Notes: generated by a model not told the origin, from the letters alone. Shown: positions 6,435-15,043, counted from the first letter of the stretch. The stretch is 36,678 nucleotides of DNA from a virus (IMGVR_UViG_3300045452_000041:1-36678), one strand, 5' to 3'. Translations and numbers: made by a program.

Positions 6435-8431
6435 TGCCGGAGGCGAACACCATCGAGAACTACGAAGGCGCCGCCGAGATCGAGCGCGCCTGGCGGGAGG
6501 GTTTGACGCCGGATCCGTTGCTCACAGTCTCCGAGTGGTCGGACCGGCATCGCATGCTCTCCAGCAAGGCGTCCGCGGAACCCGGCCGCTGGCGCACCAG
6601 CCGCACGCCTTACCTCAAGGCCATCATGGACTGCCTGTCGCCGACTTCGCAGGTCGAGCGGGTGGTTTTCATGAAAGCGGCGCAGCTCGGCGCTACTGAA
6701 ATGGGATCGAACTGGATCGGCTACGTGATCCACCACGCACCCGGCCCGATGATGGCAGTGTGGCCGACGGTGGACATGGCAAAGCGCAACTCCAAGCAGC
6801 GGATCGACCCGCTGATCGAGGAGTCGGCGGCGCTCACGGAGCTTATCGCGCCGGCACGCTCGCGCGACTCGGGCAACACCATCCTGGCCAAGGAGTTTCG
6901 CGGCGGCGTGCTGGTCATGACCGGCGCCAACAGCGCGGTGGGCCTGCGTTCCATGCCGGTGCGCTACCTGTTCCTCGACGAGGTCGACGGCTATCCGCTG
7001 GACGTCGAAGGCGAAGGCGACGCGATCTCGCTGGCCGAAGCGCGCACGCGCACCTTCGCGCGCCGCAAGATCTTCATCGTCTCGACGCCGACCATCTCTG
7101 GAGCGAGTGCCATCGAGCGGGAGTACGAGGCATCCGACCAGCGCCGCTACTTCGTGCCGTGTCCGCATTGCGAGCACCGGCAGTGGCTGCGGTTTGAGCA
7201 GCTGCGCTGGGACAAAGGCGCACCGGAAACCGCCGTCTACGTCTGCGAAGCCTGCGAGACACCAATCGCCGAGCACCACAAGACATGGATGCTGGAGCAC
7301 GGCGAGTGGAGATCCATGGTCGCAGACGGAGGCGGCAAGAGCGGGACAAAAACGGCAGGCTTTCACCTGTCTTCGCTGTACAGCCCAGTGGGCTGGCGCA
7401 GCTGGCGCGACACCGCCGCAGCGTGGGAGGCCGCGGTGAACAAGGAATCCGGCTCCGCGGCGGCGATCAAGACGTTCAAGAACACCGAGCTGGGCGAAAC
7501 CTGGGTGGAGGAAGGCGAAGCGCCGGACTGGCAGCGCCTGGTGGAACGCCGGGAGGACTACCGCATCGGATCCGTCCCCGCCGGCGGCCTGCTGCTGGTG
7601 GGTGGCGCCGACGTGCAGAAGGACCGCATCGAGGCTTCGATCTGGGCGTTTGGGCGCGGCAAGGAATCGTGGCTGGTTGAACACCGGGTGCTGATGGGCG
7701 ACACCGCACGCGACGCAGTCTGGAAGCGGCTGGCCGAGATGCTCGTCGAGACCTGGACCCATGCGTCGGGTGCGGCGCTGCCGCTGGCCCGCTTCGCGCT
7801 CGACACCGGCTTCGCCACCCAGGAGGCCTACAGCTTCGTGCGCGCCTGCCGCGACCCGCGCGTGATGCCGGTCAAGGGTGCGGCGCGTGGAGCCGCCCTG
7901 ATCGGCACCCCTACGGCGGTGGACGTGACGCAGGGCGGCAAGAAGCTGCGCCGCGGCATCAAGGTGTTCACGGTTGCCGTCGGCATCGCGAAGCTGGAGT
8001 TTTACAACAACCTGCGCAAGGCGGCCGACATCACGGAGGACGGTGTCACCACCGCCTTTCCGGCCGGCTTCGTGCATCTGCCGAAGATCGATGTGGAGTT
8101 CATACAGCAGCTGTGCGCCGAACAGCTGATCACCCGGCGAGATCGCAATGGCTTCGCCATCCGCGAGTGGCAAAAGATGCGCGAGCGCAACGAGGCGCTG
8201 GACTGCTACGTCTACGCACGTGCGGCCGCATCGGCGGCGGGCCTGGATCGCTTCGAGGAGCGCCACTGGCGCGAGCTGGAACGACAGCTCGGCATCGCGC
8301 AGGAGCCTGAAAGACCGCCGTCCATCCAAGCACTCGATTCGGACAAGGCCACCGACTCCGGTGGCCTTGCTGCTTCTGGGCCCCGCACACCAGGACGGCG
8401 CGTGATTAAGAGCCGCTGGCTCACCCGATGA
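6434..8431 (+). CDS. Terminase large subunit, lambda GpA family
   Basis: This 665-residue protein is the packaging motor, close to lambda gpA in length (641). The ATPase domain has a Walker A-like loop KAAQLGATE at residues 81-89 and a Walker B LFLDEVDG at about 179-186. Two CxxC pairs (Cys243/246 and Cys271/274) probably hold a zinc ion. The C-terminal half, with LLLVGGADVQKDRIEASIWA and FALDTGF near residues 385-460, is the endonuclease that cuts concatemers at the cohesive ends; the Asp residues in these strands are likely metal ligands. ATG 6434 overlaps the small subunit stop. Longer in-frame starts exist upstream but lie inside the small subunit gene. GpA-type motors usually make cos ends, so this phage is probably a cos phage. 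Confidence 0.93.
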   Translation: MPEANTIENYEGAAEIERAWREGLTPDPLLTVSEWSDRHRMLSSKASAEPGRWRTSRTPYLKAIMDCLSPTSQVERVVFMKAAQLGATEMGSNWIGYVIHHAPGPMMAVWPTVDMAKRNSKQRIDPLIEESAALTELIAPARSRDSGNTILAKEFRGGVLVMTGANSAVGLRSMPVRYLFLDEVDGYPLDVEGEGDAISLAEARTRTFARRKIFIVSTPTISGASAIEREYEASDQRRYFVPCPHCEHRQWLRFEQLRWDKGAPETAVYVCEACETPIAEHHKTWMLEHGEWRSMVADGGGKSGTKTAGFHLSSLYSPVGWRSWRDTAAAWEAAVNKESGSAAAIKTFKNTELGETWVEEGEAPDWQRLVERREDYRIGSVPAGGLLLVGGADVQKDRIEASIWAFGRGKESWLVEHRVLMGDTARDAVWKRLAEMLVETWTHASGAALPLARFALDTGFATQEAYSFVRACRDPRVMPVKGAARGAALIGTPTAVDVTQGGKKLRRGIKVFTVAVGIAKLEFYNNLRKAADITEDGVTTAFPAGFVHLPKIDVEFIQQLCAEQLITRRDRNGFAIREWQKMRERNEALDCYVYARAAASAAGLDRFEERHWRELERQLGIAQEPERPPSIQALDSDKATDSGGLAASGPRTPGRRVIKSRWLTR

Positions 8432-8450
8432 AAGAACACAAGGACAAGAG

Positions 8451-8657
8451 ATGCCCTACACCACCGCGCAGCTGGATGCGCTCAAGCGCGCGCTGGCCAC
8501 CGGCGAGCGCCGCGTGAGCTTTGGCGACAAGACCGTGGAGTACCGCTCCGTGGAGGAGCTGCAGTCTGCCATCCGCACCGTGGAGACCGATCTGGCCCGC
8601 CAGGCCGGGGCAATGCCGAAGCGCCAGATCCGGCTCACGACCTCCAAGGGGTTCTGA
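8451..8657 (+). CDS. Head completion protein, gpW family
   Basis: The 68-residue length is exactly that of lambda gpW. The pattern YTTAQLDALKRALATGERRV, a short beta hairpin (SFGDKTVEYRS), then a helix (VEELQSAIRTVETDL) is the family fold: two helices and a hairpin. gpW joins filled heads and forms the platform on which the connector and tail assemble. The gene follows the terminase by 19 bases, with AAGGA before the ATG, and its stop overlaps the portal start (TGATG). The basic, disordered tail (KRQIRLTTSKGF) is needed for activity in lambda. Position and length leave little doubt. Confidence 0.9.
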   Translation: MPYTTAQLDALKRALATGERRVSFGDKTVEYRSVEELQSAIRTVETDLARQAGAMPKRQIRLTTSKGF

Positions 8658-10153
8658 TGTCCTGGACCTCTAAACTGCGCAGCCTGTTGGGTCAGCCTCC
8701 CGTCCATGAGGCGGCGGGCCGCGGTCGCCGCTCGCTCGCGTGGGCGCCCGGCAACCCGGGCGCGGTGGCGGCGCTGCTCGCGACCAACGCCGAGCTGCGC
8801 AGCAAGAGCCGCGATCTGGTGCGCCGCAATGCCTGGGCGCAGGCCGGGATCGAAGCCTTTGTGGCCAACGCGGTCGGCACGGGGATCAAGCCGCAAAGCC
8901 TCTCCAGCGACGAGCACTTCAAGACCGAGGTGCAGACGCTATGGCGCGATTGGACGGAAGAAGCGGATGCGGCGGGCCAGACCGACTTCTACGGCCTGCA
9001 GGCACTCGCCTGCCGCGCGATGCTCGAAGGCGGCGAGTGCCTGATTCGCCTGCGCGCGCGCCGTCCCGAGGACGGCCTGGTCGTACCGCTGCAGTTGCAG
9101 CTGCTGGAGCCCGAGCACCTGCCGATGAACCTCAACATCGACCTGGAGTCCGGCAACGTGGTGCGCTCCGGCATCGAGTTCGACGCGCTTGGCCGCCGTG
9201 TGGCCTACCACCTGTACCGCTCGCACCCCGATGACGGCCGGCTCGCGCCGATGTCTGGCCAGGGCGGTCTGGAGACGGTGCGCATCGACGCGCGGGAGAT
9301 CATCCACCTGTATCGGGTGCTGCGTCCCGGCCAGATCCGCGGCGAGCCGTGGCTGTCGCGGGCCTTGGTCAAGCTCAATGAGCTGGACCAGTATGACGAC
9401 GCGGAGCTGGTGCGCAAGAAAACCGCCGCCATGTTCGCCGGCTTCGTGACCCGCCAGAGCCCCGAAGACAATCTGATGGGCGAGGGCGGCGCCGACAGCG
9501 GTGGCGTTGCGCTTGCGGGCCTGGAGCCCGGGACGATGCAGATCCTGGAGCCGGGCGAGGACATCAAGTTTTCCGATCCGGCGGACGTCGGTGGCTCCTA
9601 CGCTGAATTCCTGCGCACGCAGTTCCGCGCCGTGGCCGCTGCGATTGGCATCACCTACGAGCAACTCACGGGCGACCTGAGCGGCGTGAACTACTCGTCC
9701 ATCCGTGCCGGGCTTCTGGAGTTCAGGCGGCGCTGCGAGACGATCCAGCACTCGGTGCTGGTCCACCAGCTGTGCCGCCCGGTCTGGGCCGCCTGGATGA
9801 AGCAGGCGGTGCTGGCCGGGGCGATCAAAGCGCCCGGGTTTGCGCGTGGCGGCGTGGCGCGTCGCCGCCAGTACCTGCAGGTCAAGTGGATTCCGCAAGG
9901 CTGGCAGTGGGTCGATCCGCAAAAGGAGTTCAAAGCCATGCTGACAGCGATCCGCGCCGGCGTGATGAGCCGCTCCGAAGCGATCTCCGCCAACGGCTAC
10001 GACGCCGAGGACGTGGACCGCGAGATCGCTGCCGACAACGCCCGCGCCGACGCGCTCGGCTTGATCTTCGACTCCGATCCGCGCCGCACTTCGAGGTACG
10101 GCGACAGCTCCGAGCCGAACGCGCACCTGGACGACAACCAGTCGACCACCTGA
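8657..10153 (+). CDS. Portal protein, lambda gpB family
   Basis: The 498-residue protein should form the dodecameric ring at the head vertex through which DNA passes and to which the terminase docks. Family hallmarks seen: the basic N-terminal SKSRDLVRRNAWAQAGIEAF followed by GTGIKP (about 50-78); the WRDWTEEADAAGQTDFYGLQ segment (about 95-115); and IHLYRVLRPGQIRGEPWLSR at about 215-235. A later stretch near 325-365 has GITYEQLTGDLSGVNYSSIR, very typical of lambda-type portals. It is translationally coupled to the gpW-like gene by a TGATG overlap and followed after 9 bases by the protease. The final residues (about 475-498) are polar and probably disordered. Confidence 0.93.
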   Translation: MSWTSKLRSLLGQPPVHEAAGRGRRSLAWAPGNPGAVAALLATNAELRSKSRDLVRRNAWAQAGIEAFVANAVGTGIKPQSLSSDEHFKTEVQTLWRDWTEEADAAGQTDFYGLQALACRAMLEGGECLIRLRARRPEDGLVVPLQLQLLEPEHLPMNLNIDLESGNVVRSGIEFDALGRRVAYHLYRSHPDDGRLAPMSGQGGLETVRIDAREIIHLYRVLRPGQIRGEPWLSRALVKLNELDQYDDAELVRKKTAAMFAGFVTRQSPEDNLMGEGGADSGGVALAGLEPGTMQILEPGEDIKFSDPADVGGSYAEFLRTQFRAVAAAIGITYEQLTGDLSGVNYSSIRAGLLEFRRRCETIQHSVLVHQLCRPVWAAWMKQAVLAGAIKAPGFARGGVARRRQYLQVKWIPQGWQWVDPQKEFKAMLTAIRAGVMSRSEAISANGYDAEDVDREIAADNARADALGLIFDSDPRRTSRYGDSSEPNAHLDDNQSTT

Positions 10154-10162
10154 AAGATTTCC

Positions 10163-11452
10163 ATGACCTTGCTGCCCCACGTGGCGGCGCGCCTGTTTGG
10201 TGCGCCGCTTCTGATCCATCGCCACAAGCTCGACGTGATCCTGTCGGTGCTGGGCCCGCGGGTCGGCGTCACCGATCTAGCCGCGCCGGGAAGCTTCCTG
10301 CCGGCCGGCCGCGCCGCCACCACCACCGCCGCTGCGGGAGCCAACGACAAGATCGCCGTCATTCCGGTGCACGGCACGCTGGTGCGTCGCACCGTCGGTC
10401 TGGAAGCGGAGTCGGGGCTTGCCAGCTACGCCGCGATCGCCAGCCAGTTGGACGCGGCGCTGGCCAGCCCGAAAGTGGCCGCGATCCTGCTGGACATCGA
10501 CAGCCCAGGGGGCGAATCCGGAGGCGTTTTCGACCTGGCGGATCGCATCCGCGCGGCCGCCGGTGTGAAGCCGGTGTGGGCGGTGGCCAACGACATGGCG
10601 TTCTCCGCCGCCTATGCGCTGGCGTCGGGCGCATCGCGCATTTTCGTCTCCCGCACCGGCGGCGTCGGCTCGATCGGTGTCATTGCGATGCACGTCGACC
10701 AGTCGGCCAAGGACGCCCAGGACGGCGTGCGCTACACGGCCGTCTTCGCCGGCGACCGCAAGAACGACCTCAACCCGCACCAGCCGATCACCGGCGAAGC
10801 ACAAGCCTTCCTGCAGGCCGAGGTGAACCGGGTCTACGCCCTGTTCGTAGAGACCGTGGCCAGGCACCGCGGGCTCGATGCGGAAGCTGTGGTCGCCACG
10901 CAGGCGGGCCTCTTCTTCGGCCGGGACGCCGTGGCAGCGGGCCTGGCCGATGCGGTGGGCAGCTTCGAAGACGCCTTCACACAGCTGCACGCATCCATTT
11001 CCTCAGCTCCGACGCTGCTTGCCAGTGACCCAGGCACTTCACTCCACCTCCAAAAGGACCACCCCATGAATGCACAACCCGAGGTCGGCGCGCCAGCGCC
11101 GAATGCTCCGCCGGCAACCGCCGCTCAGATCCAAGCGCCGCCGGCGACCGCCAGTGCGGCCCCCGCCGCCGCGGCGGATACCTTCAGCGTCGCTGACGCG
11201 GTCGAGATCGCGCAGACCTGCGCGCTGGCCGGCCGCACCGACCTGGTCGCCGGCTTCCTCGAGGCCAAGGTGCCGCCCGCCAAGGTGCGCAGCCACCTGC
11301 TCGCAGTCCAGGCCGACAGCGCGCCGGAGATCGTCAGCCGCATCGATCCGAATGCGGCTGTCAAGGCCGCTGCCACCGCGGCCAACCCGGCCTCTCCCGA
11401 CAACCCCCTGATCCAGGCCATCAAGAGCCGCCTGGGCACTTCCAACACCTAA
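10163..11452 (+). CDS. Capsid maturation protease with C-terminal scaffold, S49 family
   Basis: This 429-residue protein resembles lambda gpC. Residues about 65-275 are an S49 (SppA-type) peptidase: IAVIPVHGTLV, ILLDIDSPGGESGG, and the nucleophile Ser148 in NDMAFSAAYALASGA. Lys200 in GDRKND lies 52 residues after it, the same spacing as the Ser147/Lys199 pair of Bacillus SppA. Residues about 300-429 are Ala/Pro-rich then helical, as in a scaffold; a second start at 11066 would make this part alone. The enzyme should trim scaffold and connector proteins during prohead formation. A run of Thr and Ala around residues 52-60 is unstructured. The first start (10163) has only a weak GAAAGA ribosome site. 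Confidence 0.9.
   Translation: MTLLPHVAARLFGAPLLIHRHKLDVILSVLGPRVGVTDLAAPGSFLPAGRAATTTAAAGANDKIAVIPVHGTLVRRTVGLEAESGLASYAAIASQLDAALASPKVAAILLDIDSPGGESGGVFDLADRIRAAAGVKPVWAVANDMAFSAAYALASGASRIFVSRTGGVGSIGVIAMHVDQSAKDAQDGVRYTAVFAGDRKNDLNPHQPITGEAQAFLQAEVNRVYALFVETVARHRGLDAEAVVATQAGLFFGRDAVAAGLADAVGSFEDAFTQLHASISSAPTLLASDPGTSLHLQKDHPMNAQPEVGAPAPNAPPATAAQIQAPPATASAAPAAAADTFSVADAVEIAQTCALAGRTDLVAGFLEAKVPPAKVRSHLLAVQADSAPEIVSRIDPNAAVKAAATAANPASPDNPLIQAIKSRLGTSNT
11066..11452 (+). CDS. Nested scaffold protein (Nu3-like), in-frame start in protease gene
   Basis: An in-frame ATG at codon 302 of the protease gene is preceded by a strong AAAAGGA (11052-11058) at a spacing of seven bases. Starting there gives a 128-residue protein: an Ala/Pro-rich first part, then helical segments (FSVADAVEIAQTCALAG, AKVRSHLLAVQAD) and a charged C-terminal tail (LIQAIKSRLGTSNT). 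In lambda the scaffold Nu3 is made in the same way from inside gene C and is degraded by gpC after assembly. The ribosome site is better than that of the full-length gene, which fits the greater need for scaffold. Expression is inferred; it would share its sequence with the C-terminus of the longer product. Confidence 0.7.
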   Translation: MNAQPEVGAPAPNAPPATAAQIQAPPATASAAPAAAADTFSVADAVEIAQTCALAGRTDLVAGFLEAKVPPAKVRSHLLAVQADSAPEIVSRIDPNAAVKAAATAANPASPDNPLIQAIKSRLGTSNT

Positions 11453-11464
11453 GCGGAGCTCCTG

Positions 11465-11842
11465 ATGCCCGAAGTCAAACAAGCCCTGAACCTGGGCGAC
11501 CTCCTCAAGTACGAGGCACCCAACCTCTATTCGCGCGACCGCGTCACGATCGCTGCTGGTGAAACCCTGCCGCTGGGTGCCGTGCTCGGCATGGTCACTG
11601 CCACCGGCAAGATCAAGCAGATCGACCCGTCTGCCACCGACGGCAGCCAGTACGCCGCCGGCGTGCTGATGCAGCCGGCTGACGCCTATCTCGCCGACCG
11701 CGATGACGGCCTGATGCTTGCGCGCCACGCCATCGTCTCCGACCACGCCCTCAGCTGGCCCGCGGGCATTGCCCAGGCCGAGCGGCAAGCCGCCATCGCG
11801 CAACTGAAGGCGCTGGGCATCCTGGTGCGCGTCGGCGTCTAA
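11465..11842 (+). CDS. Head decoration protein, gpD family
   Basis: This 125-residue protein matches the lambda gpD family (gpD has 110 residues). The N-terminal part has LNLGDLLKYEAPNLYSRDRV, then VTIAAGETLPLGAVLGMVTA, and ends with a conserved helix and strand (AIAQLKALGILVRVGV). Trimers bind the outside of the expanded capsid at its three-fold points and hold it together against DNA pressure. The ATG follows GGAG (11455-11458) with six bases between. It sits in lambda order between the protease/scaffold and the major capsid gene, so both products should be made in large, matched amounts. Confidence 0.92.
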   Translation: MPEVKQALNLGDLLKYEAPNLYSRDRVTIAAGETLPLGAVLGMVTATGKIKQIDPSATDGSQYAAGVLMQPADAYLADRDDGLMLARHAIVSDHALSWPAGIAQAERQAAIAQLKALGILVRVGV

Positions 11843-11875
11843 CCCAGGTCACCCCCGGTACACCAGGAGATCCCT

Positions 11876-12898
11876 ATGCCGATCAACAACCCATTCGACA
11901 ATCCCGCTTTCGGAATGGCCTCCCTCACGGCGGCCATCAACCTGCTGCCCAACCGCTATGGCCGGCTGGAGGAGCTGGGCCTGTTCAGCCCCAAGCCGGT
12001 GCGCACCCGCACCGTGGTGGTTGAAGAAAGGGCCGGCGTTTTGACGCTGCTGCCCAGCCTGCCGCCCGGCTCCCCCGGCACCGTGGGCGTGCGTGGCCAA
12101 AGAACGCTGCGCAGCTTCGTGATTCCGCACATCCCGCACGATGACGTGGTGCTGCCCGAGGAAGTGCAGGGCCTGCGCACCTTCGGCTCGGAAAACGAAT
12201 TCGCCTCCATCGCTTCGGTGCTGGCCGAGCACCTGGAGACCATGCGCACCAAGCACGCGGCCACGCTGGAGTACCTGCGCATGGGTGCGCTCAAGGGCAT
12301 CGTGCTCGACGCCGATGGCCGCGAACTGGTGAACCTCTACTCTGAGTTCAAGATCACGCCCAAGACGATCAATTTCAAATTGAACGTCGAGACCACCAGC
12401 GTGCTGGACAAGTGCCTGGAGCTCAAACGCTGGATGACCAAGCACCTGGCCGGCGAGCGCATGAGCACCATCCATGTTCTGGTCTCGCCCGAGTTCTTCT
12501 CCGCGCTGGTGAACCACGCTTCGGTCAAGGAAGCCTACAAGCTGTGGCAGGACGGCCAGGCGCTGCGCTCGGACATGCGCTCTGGCTTTCCGTTCGCTGG
12601 CGTCACCTTCGAGGAGTACGCGGGCGAAGCCAGCACCGCCGACGGCAATGGCGGCTGGGTGAGCAAGCGCTTCATCGATGAAGGCGAAGCCCACGCCTTC
12701 CCGCTGGGCACCATCGACAGCTTCGCCACCTACTTCGCGCCGGCGGACTTCAACGAGACGGTCAACACGCTCGGCCAGCCGATCTACGCCAAGCAGGAGC
12801 CCAGGCGCTTCGATCGCGGCACCGATCTGCACACCCAATCCAATCCGCTGCCGATCTGCCAGCGCCCGGGGCTGCTGGTCAAGCTGACGGCGAGTTGA
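11876..12898 (+). CDS. Major capsid protein, gpE family
   Basis: The 340-residue length almost equals lambda gpE (341). Family features include NPFDNPAFGMASLTAAINLL and NRYGRLEELGLF at the N-terminus, TRTVVVEERAGVLTLLPSLP (about 42-61), and PHIPHDDVVLPEEVQGLR near residue 90. The C-terminal part has TYFAPADFNETVNTLGQPIY and ends KRPGLLVKLTAS-like (QRPGLLVKLTAS). The protein should adopt the HK97 fold and build the icosahedral shell. AGGAG lies at normal distance before the ATG, fitting high expression. The N-terminus is not followed by a long delta domain, as expected when a separate scaffold exists, which supports the nested scaffold call upstream. Confidence 0.94.
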   Translation: MPINNPFDNPAFGMASLTAAINLLPNRYGRLEELGLFSPKPVRTRTVVVEERAGVLTLLPSLPPGSPGTVGVRGQRTLRSFVIPHIPHDDVVLPEEVQGLRTFGSENEFASIASVLAEHLETMRTKHAATLEYLRMGALKGIVLDADGRELVNLYSEFKITPKTINFKLNVETTSVLDKCLELKRWMTKHLAGERMSTIHVLVSPEFFSALVNHASVKEAYKLWQDGQALRSDMRSGFPFAGVTFEEYAGEASTADGNGGWVSKRFIDEGEAHAFPLGTIDSFATYFAPADFNETVNTLGQPIYAKQEPRRFDRGTDLHTQSNPLPICQRPGLLVKLTAS

Positions 12899-12901
12899 GC
12901 C

Positions 12902-13204
12902 ATGGGCTTGCTGGAGCAACTCTACGAAGCAGCCGGCAACGCCGGTTTGCTCAAGACCTGTACCTGGCGCCCCTCAACGGGCGCGCCAGCGCAGACCCAT
13001 CGCGTCGGCTTTGCCGCTCCGGACGGCACCGCCTTCGACGGCCTCACCACCAACACCGACTACACCATCTCCTATCCGGACACCGCCTTCACGGCGCTGT
13101 CGGTGCGGGAGAACGTGGAGATCGACGGCGTCACCTACCAGGTGCGCGAGATCCGGGCGGTCGGTGACGGCTCGGAGATGCGCGCCAGGCTCACCCGCCT
13201 GTAA
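12902..13204 (+). CDS. Head-tail connector, gpFII-like
   Basis: This 100-residue protein has the C-terminal beta pattern of the lambda gpFII/Gifsy-2 family: YPDTAFTALSVRENVEIDGV, TYQVREIRAVGDGSEMRA, and LTRL at the end. The N-terminal half (about 1-45) is expected to be flexible, as in gpFII, and orders itself when the tail binds. The protein sits on the head connector and gives the tail its docking surface. The gene begins three bases after the capsid stop; there is no strong ribosome site, so translation is probably coupled to the capsid gene. Position between capsid and tail genes agrees with lambda order. Confidence 0.8.
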   Translation: MGLLEQLYEAAGNAGLLKTCTWRPSTGAPAQTHRVGFAAPDGTAFDGLTTNTDYTISYPDTAFTALSVRENVEIDGVTYQVREIRAVGDGSEMRARLTRL

Positions 13205-13207
13205 CGC

Positions 13208-13654
13208 ATGGCCGCCAACTCGATCCGCGAGCAGATCCTGCAGGCGGTGGTGGCGGCGCTGCATCCGGGCGCTGCCAGGCTGGGTGCCACGCTGCACCGC
13301 TCGCCCACGGTCGCCATCTCGCGCGAGCAATGTCCGGCGCTGGTGGTGTTCCCGGAGTCGGAGGCCATCACCGAGCGCGCCAATGCCCGCGTCACCCGCG
13401 AACTGACGCTGAGAATCACAGCGCTGGCGCGCGCCGTCGCTCCCGCAGCACCGGAGACCGAAGCCGACCAGCTGTTGACGGCGGCGCACGCGGCCCTCAT
13501 GGCCGACGTCAACCTGGGCGGCCTGGCACTCGGCATCAAGGAACTCGAGTGCGAGTGGGATGTGGAAGATGCGGATGCCGTGGCTGCGGCCATTCCGGCG
13601 CGCTACTGCATCACCTACCGCACGCTGGCCGCCGATCTCGCCGCGTCAGCCTGA
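13208..13654 (+). CDS. Tail completion/terminator protein (gpU/gpZ position)
   Basis: This 148-residue protein begins with a helix (SIREQILQAVVAALHPGA) and continues with alternating strands (CPALVVFPESEAI, RELTLRITALARA) and the ending ARYCITYRTLAADL. This alpha-beta plan is that of small phage proteins which cap the tail tube and connect it to the head. Sequence identity to a named family is too low to choose between terminator and completion protein; the order in the operon (connector, this gene, a small gene, tube) is the main argument. Starts four bases after the connector gene with no strong ribosome site, so coupling is likely. Confidence 0.65.
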   Translation: MAANSIREQILQAVVAALHPGAARLGATLHRSPTVAISREQCPALVVFPESEAITERANARVTRELTLRITALARAVAPAAPETEADQLLTAAHAALMADVNLGGLALGIKELECEWDVEDADAVAAAIPARYCITYRTLAADLAASA

Positions 13655-13657
13655 CCC

Positions 13658-13858
13658 ATGAAAACTCAACTCCTGCTCACTCGCCCGCACACCCATGCGG
13701 GGCGCAGGCGCCAGCCTGGCGAGCGCATCGAGCTCGATGCCGACCTCGCCCGGTGGCTGGTGTCCATCGGCAGCGCCCGTGCGCTGCCACCCACCCGATC
13801 AGGAATGCCGCCGGCGCGTCCGGCGCCGTCCACCCAACGTAAGGAACCCAAGCCATGA
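13658..13858 (+). CDS. Small phage protein, DUF7210-like
   Basis: The 66-residue protein has the pattern LLTRPHTHAGRRRQPGERIE followed by LDADLARWLVSIGSA, which occurs in a family of small phage proteins found between the tail terminator and tube genes (I associate it with DUF7210). These have a beta unit with the conserved HTHAG motif and a short helix; the function is unknown. The last 20 residues are rich in Pro, Arg and Lys and unlikely to fold. The gene starts four bases after its neighbour and overlaps the next by four bases (ATGA at 13855), so it belongs to the tightly coupled tail operon. Confidence 0.7.
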   Translation: MKTQLLLTRPHTHAGRRRQPGERIELDADLARWLVSIGSARALPPTRSGMPPARPAPSTQRKEPKP

Positions 13859-14628
13859 GCACCTATGCGAGTTTCCAGGGCCGAGTCTTTCTCGGCAAAC
13901 GTGACGCCGCCGGCCTGCCGATCGAAGTACGCTCGCCCGGCAACGTCGCCGAGCTCAAGCTCGCCCTCAAGACCGACGTGCTGGAGCATTACGAGAGCCA
14001 GACCGGCCAGCGCACGCTGGACCACCGCATGGTCAAGCAGAAGTCAGCGACGGTGAACCTCACGCTGGAGGAGTTCACCAAGGAGAACCTGGCGCTCGCC
14101 CTGTACGGCAACCACGTCACTGCCGTCCCCGGCACCGTCACCGACGAACCAGTCGGCGGCGTCACGCCGGCAGTGGGCGACCGCTACTTTCTGGCGCACC
14201 CCAAGATCTCCAGCTTGGTGGTCAAGGACAGCAGTGCCACGCCCGCCACCCTGGTGGCCGGCGTCGACTACACCGCGGACCTCGATTTCGGCGCCCTGCA
14301 GTTCCTGCGCCTGGACGACGGCGGTTCGCCCGCAGTGCCTTACGTCGCCCCCTTCAAGGCCAGCTACGGCTTTGGCGCCGCCACCGAGATCGGCATCTTC
14401 ACCCAGCCGCTGCCCGAACGCTATCTGCGCCTGGAGGGTCTGAACACCGCGCAGGGTAATGCCAAGGTGCTGGTCGAGCTGTACCGGGTGGCCTTCGATC
14501 CGCTCAAGGAGATCTCCTTCATCTCGGACGAATACAACAAGTTCGAGATGGAAGGCTCGCTGCTGGCCGATGCCAGCAAGCCTTTCGACGCGGTGCTGGG
14601 CCAGTTCGGCCGCATCGTCCAACTCTGA
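13855..14628 (+). CDS. Major tail tube protein
   Basis: This 257-residue protein has the features of siphophage tube proteins: an N-terminal strand (YASFQGRVFLGKRD), the ATVNLTLEEFTKENLALALY segment near residue 65, and a C-terminal half that ends in DEYNKFEMEGSLLADASKPF, a widespread tube motif. Hexamer rings stack to form the tail tube around the tape measure. The GGAA at normal spacing and the ATGA overlap with the preceding gene suit high, coupled expression. A loop at about 75-130 contains VTDEPVGGVTPAVGDRYFLA and may be an added surface domain. The next gene is the tail assembly chaperone, as in most siphophages. Confidence 0.87.
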   Translation: MSTYASFQGRVFLGKRDAAGLPIEVRSPGNVAELKLALKTDVLEHYESQTGQRTLDHRMVKQKSATVNLTLEEFTKENLALALYGNHVTAVPGTVTDEPVGGVTPAVGDRYFLAHPKISSLVVKDSSATPATLVAGVDYTADLDFGALQFLRLDDGGSPAVPYVAPFKASYGFGAATEIGIFTQPLPERYLRLEGLNTAQGNAKVLVELYRVAFDPLKEISFISDEYNKFEMEGSLLADASKPFDAVLGQFGRIVQL

Positions 14629-14638
14629 GGCATGAGGC

Positions 14639-15043
14639 ATGAGTGATCTGGAGACCCTGATCCCGCAGGCGGTCGAACTGACGATCGGCGGCGAAGCGCT
14701 GGCGATCAAGCCCTTGAAGGTGGGCCAGATGCCGGCCTTCCTGCGGGCTGTTTCGCCGGTGATGGAGCACCTCACCCGCGGCGAGATCGACTGGCTGCTG
14801 CTGTTCGGCGACCATGGCGATGATCTCCTGTCCGCCATCGGCATCGCGGTTGGCAAGCCGCGTCCTTGGGTCGATGAACTGGCGGCGGATGAAGCCATCC
14901 TGCTGGCGGCCAAGGTGATCGAGGTGAATGCGGATTTTTTTACGCGGACGGTGCTCCCGCGGCTGGACGGACTGTTCGCGCAGGCCAAGAGCCTGGCGCC
15001 GGGCAGCGTGCCGGTGCCTGGTTCGACGCCGTCCAACGGCTGA
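14639..15043 (+). CDS. Tail assembly chaperone, short form (gpG-like)
   Basis: The 134-residue protein comes between the tube and tape measure genes, where siphophages encode chaperones that coat the tape measure during tail assembly. It begins with a beta unit (AVELTIGGEALAIKPLKVGQ) and continues with helices (MPAFLRAVSPVMEHLTRGEI, AADEAILLAAKVIEV). The T7 run at 14935-14941 lies at codons 100-101, in the frame needed for a -1 slip, so most ribosomes make this form while a minority makes the longer one. The last 33 residues after the slip site are low in structure (SLAPGSVPVPGSTPSNG), as often seen for the part of gpG beyond the slippery site. Confidence 0.85.
   Translation: MSDLETLIPQAVELTIGGEALAIKPLKVGQMPAFLRAVSPVMEHLTRGEIDWLLLFGDHGDDLLSAIGIAVGKPRPWVDELAADEAILLAAKVIEVNADFFTRTVLPRLDGLFAQAKSLAPGSVPVPGSTPSNG

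Noticed and set aside
5939-8329. 796-codon open frame on the minus strand
   Set aside because: It is antisense to both terminase genes, which have clear motifs. Long antisense frames are common at this GC content.
9772-11028. 418-codon plus-strand frame over the portal and protease genes
   Set aside because: It overlaps two well-identified genes in another frame and is Arg-rich without domains.
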